From: Vulcanisaeta distributa JCM 11217
Lineage (GTDB): Archaea > Thermoproteota > Thermoprotei > Thermoproteales > Thermocladiaceae
Direction of reading: 5' to 3'
DNA: 64,000 bases
Assembly (NCBI RefSeq): GCF_001316005.1
Contig: NZ_BBBJ01000008.1
Span: forward strand, 1 to 64,000
The position numbers and the translations under genes were made by a program. Below are positions 10,502-19,059 of this stretch, piece after piece. The notes under the pieces were generated by a model that was given only the letters and a program-made list of their open reading frames with translations, was not told the origin of the DNA and searched no databases. The first letter of the stretch is position 1, and every line of letters starts with the position of its first letter.

Positions 10502-11195
10502 TTATTTAATTGGTAATTGTAAAACCTCACCAGGCTTGAGAATAAACACCTTAACGTCGGGTAACATGGACTCCGCAAGCTCCTTAAATTGCTGTGGATC
10601 CTGCTTGATGTCTGGGAATGTATTGTAATGCATGGGTATGGCAGCCCTAGGCCTTAGCATTGTCAGTGCGTAGGCAGCCTGCCTCGGGTCCATCGTGAAC
10701 AAACTACCTATCGGCAGCATGGCCACATCAATCTTAAACAACCTACCTAGCAAATCCATCTCACTAAATAACCCGGTATCTCCCGCGTGGTATATCGTTG
10801 CCTCAGGGGCCTTTATTATGTAGCCCACGGGCACGCCCCCCCTGCTCGAGCTATGCAGCGCGGGGGGTTACGTAAACCTCGATCTCGCTAGTCAACTTTA
10901 CGGAACCACCGACATTCATGCCTATGGTATTCTTAACACCCTGCTCACTAAGGTAGTTAACGAGTTCGAAGACGCCGACGACCGTGGCGTTCGTCTTCTT
11001 AGCTATGTCCACGGTCTCGCCCAGGTGATCGAAGTGATCGTGTGTCACGAGTATGTAGTCGACACTCGTTATTTCATTGAGTGTTACGGGTGATAATGGA
11101 TTGGAGATCCAGGGATCAATTAGGATTTTCTTACCGCTTAGCATTATTTCGAAGGCTGCGTGACCAAGCCATTTAATGTATGATTGCGTGCTCAT
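10502..11195 (-). CDS. Metallo-beta-lactamase fold hydrolase (UPF0173), frameshifted
   Basis: The first half contains IKWLGHAAFEI and the metal motif THDHFDHLG. The second contains YHAGDTGLF, LPIGSLFTMDP and IPMHYNTFP. Together these match the UPF0173 family of metal-dependent hydrolases. The two frames are separated at 10851. Shortening the G6 run at 10862-10867 by one base gives VTPALHSSS and joins them; the C7 run near 10836 then adds one Gly before VPVGY. The substrate is unknown for the family. Confidence 0.82.
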
Positions 11196-11237
11196 TAGTC
11201 ACTGAATAATCCTGAAATAAATAAACTTTACCGCAAT

Positions 11238-11516
11238 TCACCTCTTAATAATGAAGGAGAGCCTAATGGCTCTTGAGTGGGGTGAATATATCATTACATC
11301 GTTCAGGGCAACACCATACTTATTGGCAATAGTCCTCATTAGCTCATAAATACTGTTAAGCCGCATTGGATGCTCGAGGTATATCTTTATGCTTACCTCA
11401 AGGCCCTTATCAGAACCTTTAACGCTGACTCGCGTAAACCTCAGGGACTTGGTCTCAGAGGCCTTGAGCACTCCATCAACGAGCAGCTTTATTTCCCGCT
11501 GTATATTCGACGACAT
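11238..11516 (-). CDS. Hypothetical protein (92 aa)
   Basis: A compact alpha/beta protein of 92 residues with no G or C tract and no frame break. It reads as a helix, a beta strand with VSVKGSDKGLEVSIKIY, a helix and a final strand. Cysteines and membrane segments are absent. It lies between Hjc and the UPF0173 gene on the same strand, so it may be co-transcribed with Hjc. Not recognised. Confidence 0.5.
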   Translation of the reverse strand: MSSNIQREIKLLVDGVLKASETKSLRFTRVSVKGSDKGLEVSIKIYLEHPMRLNSIYELMRTIANKYGVALNDVMIYSPHSRAIRLSFIIKR

Positions 11517-11548
11517 TAATTACCCAGAACCTGCAAAATTATTAAGGG

Positions 11549-11982
11549 TTACTTCAGGTACTCGGTTAAGGACTTACTCATGTACTTATTGATTAATTGC
11601 TCAAGCGTATAGGCATTGCCTAAGTCATCAGGCTTTACGACAATGTCCCCCCCCTATCAGTTATTGGCAGGAAGCGCCAATCATCGCCCTTATACTTCAC
11701 GGCGACGTACGCATCACCCCCCCTAGCCCTATGCGCAAACTCCAGTAGCTTCTCCACCTTCTCGCCCTCAATCCTTATAGAACTCCTTTCAGACCTATAC
11801 TTAGCCTCAATTACCAACACAAACCCAGGGCCTATGGCAACGATGTCAGGCACAAACCTCTTCCTAACACCACCGCCTGAGGAACAGCCCCCCCTAAGGA
11901 CGGCAAGCCCCCCCATGCTCCATAGCTTATTTGCCAAGGCCCTTTCATGAGCCGACCCCCCCTTCCTCTTCGCTAAGCTCAT
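11549..11982 (-). CDS. hjc: Holliday junction resolvase Hjc, frameshifted at 3' end
   Basis: Archaeal resolvase that cuts four-way DNA junctions. Family signatures are KG..HERALANKLW, AVLR...SGGG, PDIVAI and IEAKYRSE, which hold the E, D and ExK catalytic positions. Then come KLLEFAHRA and YVAVKY. Four C7 runs (11717, 11888, 11908, 11956) are in frame but each adds a Gly; at KRKGGS, MGGLAV and LRGGC the family has one residue fewer. C8 at 11647-11654 breaks the frame. Beyond it the text DIVVKPDDLGNAY runs to TAA at 11549. Start ATG 11982 lies 3 bases after the upstream stop codon. Confidence 0.93.
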
Positions 11983-11984
11983 AA

Positions 11985-12704
11985 TTACTCAACCCCCCCA
12001 ATCTCCTTAACCAAATCCACGTTAGGGCATATCAACAAGCATAGTGGGTTTGGGAAATTACCGCAGAAGTCGCACCTAGCCTTGACACTAATCGAGGTGC
12101 CACCTACAGCGCCTCCTTTAATAATGCTGTTGTATAGCTCGGCGAGTTTGACGTCGTAGATGAAAATAAGTCGTGAGTTCATAAGTAGGTCAATGTTGTT
12201 AATGGAATCGCCACGCGTTAATACGTATAGATCGCCCCCTGAGTCTACGTAATCCATTAACCAATCAATGACAGCCTTAGGTAAAGCCTTAGGTGGTACT
12301 GCTGCGTCACCGCTACTAATTATTGGGTCTATGAATAATTCACTGGGTATATTAAGTAGGCTTGGCCTTACCTTTACGAACCTCATCAGTGAATCGAGCG
12401 TGAATCCAATTATAGTATTCGTGAGACTCATTACGTACTTAATCCATGACTCACCAACCCCCCCAGGTCCTAGGATTATGATTGCCTTATCGAATTTACT
12501 CAATGAATCTGGAAGCTTAGCGTTGAATTCCTCGTTAATTCTAACAATGCCCATGACCTCCTTACCTAACGATGTTAGTCTCCTCAATACTCCTGGGTTT
12601 ATGCTATCCCTTAATTCCACCGCTAATTTATTGGTGAACACCAGGTTTGGCATATGCTTAATTCCCTGGTCAACAATGGGTACTGCCTCCGGGAACATGG
12701 CCAT
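11985..12704 (-). CDS. Hypothetical protein with C-terminal Cys cluster, coupled to TBP and Hjc
   Basis: About 240 residues. The ATG at 12704-12702 shares two bases with the TGA that ends TBP when the TBP frame is repaired, and Hjc starts immediately after its stop. The three therefore form one operon. The body is alpha/beta with a strand-turn-helix ([13 protein letters not shown]) that is not a P-loop. The C-terminus has a [16 protein letters not shown] cluster, a possible metal site. I do not recognise the family. C7 runs at 11993 and near 12458 add single Gly residues. Confidence 0.6.
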   Translation of the reverse strand: MAMFPEAVPIVDQGIKHMPNLVFTNKLAVELRDSINPGVLRRLTSLGKEVMGIVRINEEFNAKLPDSLSKFDKAIIILGPGGVGESWIKYVMSLTNTIIGFTLDSLMRFVKVRPSLLNIPSELFIDPIISSGDAAVPPKALPKAVIDWLMDYVDSGGDLYVLTRGDSINNIDLLMNSRLIFIYDVKLAELYNSIIKGGAVGGTSISVKARCDFCGNFPNPLCLLICPNVDLVKEIGGVE

Positions 12705-13286
12705 CAAAGCTCCTCTTCCTCTTTACCTCCCTCCTCCTCGTACAAAGCCCCCCTATGTCCTTAAGGATATCGTGTATCTTAAATACCGCATCCCTCACCT
12801 GCTGCTCCTTCTTAGCTCCCGTGCACACGATCTTACCCGAACTAAATATTAAGAGGACAACCTTTGGGTCGTCCATCCTATAGATTAGGCCGGGGAATTG
12901 TTCAGGCTCGTACATCGAGTTCTCAAGCATTAAGGCTGACCTCTCAATATCGACCTCGGCATGTAAGTTACCGGAGGCTACTATGTTCTGCACCTGTATC
13001 TCTGGCGTGAGTGGTACATCAGCCCATGCTCATTAAGTAATCTCACCAATTCTTTAACGGCCCTCTTAAGCTCATTCTCACTCTTAGCACCTGTACACAC
13101 CATTTTGCCGGTTCTGAAGATTAAAGCCGATATTTTCGGTCTCTGCAACCTCAGAATCAAACCAGGGAATTGCTCCGGGTTATACTCAGCCGCTGGAAGT
13201 CTCTCCGCAAGTTTGTCTAGGTCTAAATCAATGCCGAGGTTTACCGTGGCGACAATATTCTCAATACGATAAGTGGGATTTGGCAT
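12704..13286 (-). CDS. tbp: TATA-box binding protein TBP, frameshifted twice
   Basis: The two halves are the direct repeats of the TBP saddle. Repeat 1 has [40 protein letters not shown]. Repeat 2 has [39 protein letters not shown]. The halves are split near 13005, where one missing A would give [11 protein letters not shown]. At C6 12748-12753, G4 on the coding strand gives [17 protein letters not shown] and a TGA at 12706-12704. The acidic tail is usual for crenarchaeal TBP. Essential gene; the broken frame cannot be biological decay. Confidence 0.96.
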
Positions 13287-13372
13287 TATTCATGATTTAA
13301 AAAAGCACTTAAAAAACCTTTCCGACACAATCATAGGCATAATACCTGTTCCGTCTTATACCGCGAGGAATA

Positions 13373-13382
13373 GTTTATAAAG
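13373..13382 (+). promoter_or_regulatory. TATA box of the S25e gene
   Basis: The AT-rich GTTTATAAAG element lies about 28 bases upstream of ATG 13410. This is the distance expected from a crenarchaeal TATA box to the transcription start, so the mRNA should be nearly leaderless. Confidence 0.6.
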
Positions 13383-13409
13383 GGAAGAGGCATTGAGATA
13401 TTGACCTAT

Positions 13410-13763
13410 ATGGGTGGTAAGAAGAAACCAACATTATCGCAATTGGCGAAGAGACAGGAGAAGCAGCAACAGCAGGCCCAAGCCAAACCAGCAGCGAAGG
13501 GTAGGAGGGCGACCACCGAGGAGAAGCCGACAGCCAAGGCATCACTTATTGATCAGAGACTCCTCAGTGATGTTGAGAAGGAGGTGGTTAAATGGGAGTA
13601 TGTGACGCCGTACCTAGTAGCCACGAGGTTTAATACAAAAATGAGCGTTGCCTATCAAATACTTAGGGCTCTCGCAAGTAAGGGTACGCTGGTGCTTGTC
13701 TCAAAGGGTCACAGGACTGAGGTATACACAACACCCGAGAGACTTAAGCAGGTGGCCGCCTAA
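13410..13763 (+). CDS. rps25e: 30S ribosomal protein S25e
   Basis: The N-terminus GGKKKPTLSQLAKRQEK is diagnostic of archaeal S25e. A basic Gln/Ala/Lys linker follows, then a winged-helix core (EVVKWEYVTPYLVATRF, SVAYQILRALASKG). The upstream TTG at 13401 is also in frame, but the ATG at 13410 matches the family and lies at the right distance from the TATA box. About 117 residues, normal for the family. No G/C tract and no frame break. Confidence 0.95.
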   Translation: MGGKKKPTLSQLAKRQEKQQQQAQAKPAAKGRRATTEEKPTAKASLIDQRLLSDVEKEVVKWEYVTPYLVATRFNTKMSVAYQILRALASKGTLVLVSKGHRTEVYTTPERLKQVAA

Positions 13764-14671
13764 TCATGTAAATAATGAGTCAAGCCTAACCTTAATAAAG
13801 TCCTTGGGTAGTTCCTTAACCCTATTAACAACGCCGGGCTCCACAACCTCCACAATGCCGAGTTTTCTAAGGGCCCTCAAAGCGCCGTCCTCAATCCTCA
13901 TAATACCCTCATTAACGCCACCGAACTGCTTAGCAATGTCGAGCTTAAGCCTTAACTCACCAACACTCCAATACCTCTGTAAATAACTCAGCATTGCCAG
14001 GGCAACCTTATAACCCTCCTCCCTATTCTGTGGTAATTCCTCCTCAACGGCCCTCCTAAGCATTGCGGTGAATTCCTCCATAGCCACTGTAGAGTAGTCA
14101 GTGGGGGGGATAGTCGGATTTTTAGTACTAACGGTCGCACTTAGCGCCTCCCCCCCTTCTTCCTTGATGCTTGCCTCAACCTTATCGCCCTCATGTTCAC
14201 CAGCTTCCCTATGCTCCACGACCTTCAACTCCTGTTTTTGCCGCTCCTCTTCCTGCCTAGTCTCCAGAGCCCTAGTCTCTCTCCTCTCGCCTTCATTACC
14301 CTCCACCGTGGTTTGCTTAACCTCTGCCTTCTTTTCCTCATTAAACACCTCCAGGATGCTTGAGCTCTTGACACGTCTTTGTTTAATCTGGCGTTTAGCC
14401 TGCATTGATGCTTAATGCCCTCACCAGGTACCTCTATATACATCGGTATTGATAGCTTAACCTCGCTATTACCCACCCTAATACTACCAATTACATACTC
14501 CCCAGACACCTTAAACCTCTTCTCACGAGTTAATTCCCTAATTAGTAGGTATAGTAGGGCATTACCAACCTTGTTACTTGACGACCACTTCAGCAGGTCC
14601 TGGTAAGTAACCCGCTTATTCCTCATTATGTACGTGCTCAACGAAACCTTCAAATCATCAAAACTAACCAC
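13764..14671 (-). CDS. Hypothetical protein with predicted helix-turn-helix ends and acidic linker, frameshifted
   Basis: Two overlapping frames join near 14400-14410 to give about 300 residues. The first 80 residues read like a small winged helix (RVTYQDLLKWSSS, LLYLLIRELTREKRFKV). The middle is a low-complexity Glu/Lys/Gln linker. The C-terminal 100 residues are helical again (TAMLRRAVEEELPQ, LRALRKLGIVEVV) and look like a second winged-helix pair. It converges with S25e with no gap. Family not recognised; a DNA- or RNA-binding architecture is only an inference. Confidence 0.5.
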
Positions 14672-14724
14672 AGAATACTCCCAAGAAAGAACTCTTTTAT
14701 ACTTACTCTATAAGTATTGCTGTA

Positions 14725-15546
14725 ATGAGTAGGGATATTGACGATATAAGCAATATTGTCCTTAAGCCAAGGAGGGTACAGATACTGAAGCTATTGCTTA
14801 GCCAGGGTACGATGAGGATATCAGACCTAAGGAAGGCACTGAATGCACCAGCATCATCTGTTTACTACGATGTCGAGATTCTAAGGGCCAATGGCTTAAT
14901 CATTAGGGATGGACCATACGTGAAGATAACAAGTAAGGGGGGGAGGATGATTATCGAGAAGATTGAGGGCTTAGTTAGTTCGAACCAGGAAACCGAGGAT
15001 TCCGTTAAGAAAACCGAGGAGATAACCAATGTATTACTGATGAGGCCATTAACAATAAATATGTATAGGCTAGGACCAAACACATTACTTATTTACTCAA
15101 TGGTTATTATAGTGCTTGGTCTAATCACGGCCTTCACTCAGAACTATGAATTGCTGTTGTTGGTGTTCGTGGAGGGCATGAACGTAATGCCGATTGGGAT
15201 AACGATAATTTCAATACTCGCATACATGGGCATCGCGTTGTTCATCTATAAGTACCTACTTGGTAGTGAGATCGTGGATCTCAAGTTATTGAGTGGTATT
15301 TTAACGTCGTTAATACCATTGTCACTATACCCAACGATAATGGCATTATTAACGCTGTGGTTACCGCCATACCCACTCTCAATAATTGATGCCTTACTCA
15401 AGGCGTTACTACCACTTGTTAGCCTGGTGATCCTTGCCACGGTATTATCCATAAGCTCAGGAAAGCCCATGGAATACTCACTACTCTTTGAGACCTTACT
15501 CCTATTGATACCCTCTGTAATAATATACATAGTATTGTTTAAGTGA
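14725..15546 (+). CDS. Membrane-anchored winged-helix regulator
   Basis: Residues 10-80 form an ArsR-like winged helix: KPRRVQILKLLL, then MRISDLRKALNAPASSVYYDVEIL and VKITSKGG. A short charged hinge follows, then about five hydrophobic membrane segments up to the C-terminus. This topology fits a one-component sensor that holds a DNA-binding head at the membrane. The G7 run near 14937 gives TSKGGR where winged helices normally have TSKGR. The signal is unknown. The methyltransferase gene follows after 3 bases. Confidence 0.7.
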   Translation: MSRDIDDISNIVLKPRRVQILKLLLSQGTMRISDLRKALNAPASSVYYDVEILRANGLIIRDGPYVKITSKGGRMIIEKIEGLVSSNQETEDSVKKTEEITNVLLMRPLTINMYRLGPNTLLIYSMVIIVLGLITAFTQNYELLLLVFVEGMNVMPIGITIISILAYMGIALFIYKYLLGSEIVDLKLLSGILTSLIPLSLYPTIMALLTLWLPPYPLSIIDALLKALLPLVSLVILATVLSISSGKPMEYSLLFETLLLLIPSVIIYIVLFK

Positions 15547-15549
15547 GCC

Positions 15550-16155
15550 ATGAAGATTAAGGTATTAGGCAATGTCTATCCCCCCCCTGCGGAGGATTCC
15601 TGGCAAACCGCCGAACTCCTTCGTTGGGTTCTGAGGAATCGCATTGGTAAGGGGGGGGCATTACGCATCGTTGATGTGGGTTCAGGGACTGGCGTATTAA
15701 CGCTAACGGCGTTAGAGGAGGCGGTAAGTATGGGCGGGATTGTGTGGGCCTTGTCTATAGACCTTGATAACAATGCATCGGTAAATACGAGGATAAATCT
15801 AATCGATAATGGCCTTTATCAGCATGCCGATGTCATAACCGCGAACCTCCTGGACGCGGTTAAGGCTGGATTCCGTATTGACATCATCGTTAGTAATCCC
15901 CCATACTTACCAGGTAGTTGGGAGGAGGATTGGAGGATATTCGGTGGGCCACGTGGCAATGAGGTAATAAAGCAATTACTAAGATGGGCGTGTTTGGGCA
16001 GGATTTCTACCATTATTCTTACCCAATCATCATTCTCTAACTGGGAGGAATCAGTTAATTACCTGGGTAAATGCAGCTTTAAGCTTGTAATGATTAAGGT
16101 AACCCATTATTTCTTTGAGGATATAATAACTATGGTTTTTGAAAGAAAGACCTAG
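15550..16155 (+). CDS. HemK/Mtq2-like class I methyltransferase
   Basis: SAM-binding motif I is VDVGSGTGVLTL and the catalytic NPPY is intact (SNPPYLP). An early Y-P-A-E-D-S element marks the HemK/PrmC-Mtq2 branch that methylates the GGQ glutamine of release factors. At 201 residues it lacks the bacterial N-terminal domain, like archaeal and eukaryotic Mtq2, which work with Trm112. C8 near 15580 and G8 near 15651 are in frame and add one Pro (VYPPPAED) and one Gly. The C5 inside NPPY is not expanded. It sits directly behind the membrane regulator. Confidence 0.78.
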   Translation: MKIKVLGNVYPPPAEDSWQTAELLRWVLRNRIGKGGALRIVDVGSGTGVLTLTALEEAVSMGGIVWALSIDLDNNASVNTRINLIDNGLYQHADVITANLLDAVKAGFRIDIIVSNPPYLPGSWEEDWRIFGGPRGNEVIKQLLRWACLGRISTIILTQSSFSNWEESVNYLGKCSFKLVMIKVTHYFFEDIITMVFERKT

Positions 16156-16166
16156 CTCCCATTTTA

Positions 16167-17225
16167 TCATCCAAACTGCTCAATTGCAAGGTTAAGCAGT
16201 GCCTCACCAACATCTGACGCGTACTCGGCTATCCTATAAATACTATCTAGTATTAACCTAGCCGATGCGGCTGCCTGCGTGGTTAGGTTGTAATTTGCTA
16301 GTGATGAGTCCAGTGAATCCACCGCTGAACGTATCTCGTACTTAACAGTGTCGATTATATAATTGACCTCCCTCATGTCTATCTTCTCCGTCATTGCCTT
16401 ACCAACATTGTTCATAATCATTGAGTCCTTACTGAGGAGCTCACTGAATCTCTGTCTAAGCTCCTGCGGCATTAGGAGGACGTACTTATCACCGAGATTC
16501 GCAATCTCACGAGCAATCTTAACTGCATGGTCGGCTGCTCTCTCAAGCGACTTATTAATTATTGCGTATTCAATAATGCTCCTTGGGTCCTGAATACCGG
16601 ATAGGCTTAGAGCATGCTTACTGACGAGGACCCTCTTCAACTGCCTATTTAGGAGCCAGTAGAACTTGTCGACCTCATTATCCCTCTCAATAATGTCAGT
16701 CGCTATTGCCTTATCACCATTCTCTATTGGTGTTCTTAAGTCATCAATCATGCCGACAACAGTCTTACCAAGCTTCACTATTATGTCCTTAATGTTTATG
16801 TCAGGCACATTAACGAGGTTCTGAATAACGAGTGTGCTCCTACCCTCCTCGATAATCTCAACGCCCGTCAGCTTCCTCCGGACTATATCCTTAACCTGCT
16901 TCTTGAGGTTTAGGGTTGACACATCGAAATTCAGCCTAAATATGTCATAACCAGATAGGTAATGCGCAAGTAATACTCTCTCGAGGTGGTCTATGTTTGA
17001 TAGGTCCTGGGTAACGTTTATTGATGACTCAAGGAGCGGCGCCTTAACCATCTTCTTAGGCACAACAAGTAGTGAGAGATCTGGCTGTGGTATTACGAGG
17101 ACTTCATCGCCAGGCTTAAGATCCACCTGCCTAGTCCACTCCTTCGGCAGTGAAACTATTAGGGTTGCGCCTCCCGTTAATTGAACTCTCCTGGTTTCCG
17201 GCTCAAATTTCACTATAGACATCAC
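16167..17225 (-). CDS. PhoU-domain protein with N-terminal AbrB-like domain
   Basis: The first 55 residues are a swapped-hairpin AbrB-type domain (RRVQLTGGATLIVSLPKEW, LKPGDEVLVIPQ). The rest is helical with the repeated E..ADH/D pattern of PhoU (EYAIINKSLERAADHAVKI, DSIYRIAEYASDVGEALLN). Archaeal proteins with this pairing are annotated as phosphate uptake regulators. 352 residues, frame intact. A C7 run near 17241 lies upstream, in the promoter rather than the gene. No phosphate transporter is adjacent, so the target is open. Confidence 0.8.
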   Translation of the reverse strand: MMSIVKFEPETRRVQLTGGATLIVSLPKEWTRQVDLKPGDEVLVIPQPDLSLLVVPKKMVKAPLLESSINVTQDLSNIDHLERVLLAHYLSGYDIFRLNFDVSTLNLKKQVKDIVRRKLTGVEIIEEGRSTLVIQNLVNVPDINIKDIIVKLGKTVVGMIDDLRTPIENGDKAIATDIIERDNEVDKFYWLLNRQLKRVLVSKHALSLSGIQDPRSIIEYAIINKSLERAADHAVKIAREIANLGDKYVLLMPQELRQRFSELLSKDSMIMNNVGKAMTEKIDMREVNYIIDTVKYEIRSAVDSLDSSLANYNLTTQAAASARLILDSIYRIAEYASDVGEALLNLAIEQFG

Positions 17226-17327
17226 GACCTAATAATTAGACCCCCCCTATAAATACCTTATCCTAATAAATCAATAATTATTAATAACGTGATTTTTAGA
17301 GATGAAATATCTATTTCTTTCCCATAA

Positions 17328-17762
17328 CTATTCTATTAAAACCTCCGTCTCTGCTATACTACCTAATTTAGGTATAATTATCTGTAGAACACCATCCCTA
17401 TACATAGCCTTGGCACCATCAACCTTAAACCTCACCCCCCCAAGCTCCACCTTCCTATAAATCCTGAAATTACTCAGTCTTTCCACCCTAGCTACCTTAC
17501 CAACAGTTGGCAGTGGCTGTGGCTCGGCCATTATCTCGACATAGTTACTACCAACCCTAACCTTAATACTCTCCTTCTTAACACCAGGTAAGTCAGCCAG
17601 TATTACTATTGAGTCGCCATTATCGAAGATATCCACGGGTGGTTCCCTAGTCACTAGCCTTGGATCAACAACCGTGGCCAACTTACTTATTAACTCATTC
17701 ACGCCAGCCTCCACCTTATTCACGCTCATTGCTATGTCCGTGGTGTTTTGCTCCATTGTCAT
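17328..17762 (-). CDS. Small heat shock protein, Hsp20 family
   Basis: Alpha-crystallin domain with VDIFDNGDSIVILADLPGVKKESIKV, FRIYRKVELGG and the signature AMYRDGVLQIIIPK. The IIIPK tail is short and there is a 45-residue helical N-terminus. 144 residues, typical. It should prevent aggregation of unfolded proteins at high temperature. The C7 run near 17434 adds one Gly in VELGGVRF. Single gene, with AT-rich flanks on both sides. Confidence 0.9.
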   Translation of the reverse strand: MTMEQNTTDIAMSVNKVEAGVNELISKLATVVDPRLVTREPPVDIFDNGDSIVILADLPGVKKESIKVRVGSNYVEIMAEPQPLPTVGKVARVERLSNFRIYRKVELGGVRFKVDGAKAMYRDGVLQIIIPKLGSIAETEVLIE

Positions 17763-17881
17763 GATTAATAATTGGTTACGATTAATAATTACCCAAACAC
17801 ATTAATTAAATGATACTCCATAAATCACACATGAATAAATACGGAACTAATCAATAAATCCACGTTAATGACCCTGGTTAT

Positions 17882-19059
17882 TTAAATGACTAATAACTCC
17901 TTGATTAGGTTCCCTGTAACAAACCTATCGGGTAAGAATGGCTTCATGACTGGGTCAACTACGCCATTAGCTATGTAGTTGGCCAGTAGCTCAGCTGCGT
18001 ATGGGCCGAACATAAATCCATGGCCCGAGAAGCCAGAGAGTACATAAACACCCTCAGGCCATGCACTTAACCTACCCATTACATGGCTATGGTCAGGCGT
18101 CATCTCGTAATAACCAGACCACACCCTCATGATCCTTACCCTCCCGAGACTTGGCACCAATTTCACGGCCTCCCTGGCCCAGGCGGTTAACCAGGTTAGT
18201 GTATTTCCATAGGGTAGGAAACCCTCACCACCCTCAAGCTCTATGCTGCCCAGGATCTCACCCCCCCTCATTGTTTGGCCAAGGTATAGGTTTGTCTCGG
18301 TATCTATTATGTAGGTATTGATTATAGGCCTCACAGGCTCCGTAATCCCAATCTCCCTCCTAACGGGTTTAATTGGGACCTCAATATTTAGGGTCTTCCT
18401 CATGACCTCGCCGGTCCATGCGCCAGCCGCGAATACCACGTTCTTTGTTCTCACAAAGACGTCGCTGCTTGACACGCTCGTGACCCTACCACCCTCTACA
18501 CCCACGTTTTTAACCTCGGAATACTCATAAACCCTAACGCCAAGATCGAGCGCCCTCTCGTAATAACCCAACACCAGGTAATCGTGGTGGAAGGCCCCAT
18601 CCTGGGGGGGCCATAGACCGCGCCCACTATGTTCTGGGTATTTATGTATGAGAATCTATCCCTTAATTCCTCCACTGTGAGTATCTGAACGGGCACGCCT
18701 AGTGGTTTCCATAACTCCTCATTAAGTCTTTCGTAATTCTCAAGAACCTCCTTACGCCTAACGAGCCATAAGTAGCCCTGTCTCTCAAAGACCCCATTCC
18801 AACCAAGTTCGCCGCTAAGCGACTCCAGTTTCTTAATGGCTCTTATTGCGAACTCCGTATTCTCCCTATTCCCAAAGTGAACCCTATACCTACCCGCATT
18901 CCTCGTTGAGCTTCCCGAACCGACGTAATCCTTCTCTAGGACAACTACGGAGAACCCCCTACGAGCTAGGTAATAAGCTGCTGCTAAGCCAACAATACCG
19001 GCGCCGATTACCACGGCATCCGCAGTTAGTGATATTAATCCACGACCCTCACTCATCAC
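17882..19059 (-). CDS. FAD-dependent amine/amino-acid oxidoreductase (SoxB/HcnC-like), frameshifted
   Basis: D-amino-acid-oxidase fold: VVIGAGIVGLAAAYYLARRG at the N-terminus, SGSSTRNAGRYRVHFG next to the flavin, and a C-terminal GVYVLSGFSGHGFMFGPYAAEL. The G7 run at 18604-18610 breaks the frame; C5 on the coding strand gives VYGPQDGAFHHDYL and joins the two halves. Its ATG overlaps the stop of the upstream large-subunit gene by four bases, so the pair is translationally coupled. It resembles the beta subunit of sarcosine oxidase or hydrogen-cyanide synthase-type dehydrogenases. The substrate is unproven. Confidence 0.82.

Noticed and set aside
15895-15910. Universal lengthening of C5/G5 runs
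   Set aside because: The C5 in the NPPY motif and several G4 runs are unchanged, so not every run is affected.
16280-16320. GTGATGA followed by CTGA as a further C/D sRNA
   Set aside because: The guide would be 17 nt, there is no D'/C' pair, and it lies inside the intact PhoU-like gene.
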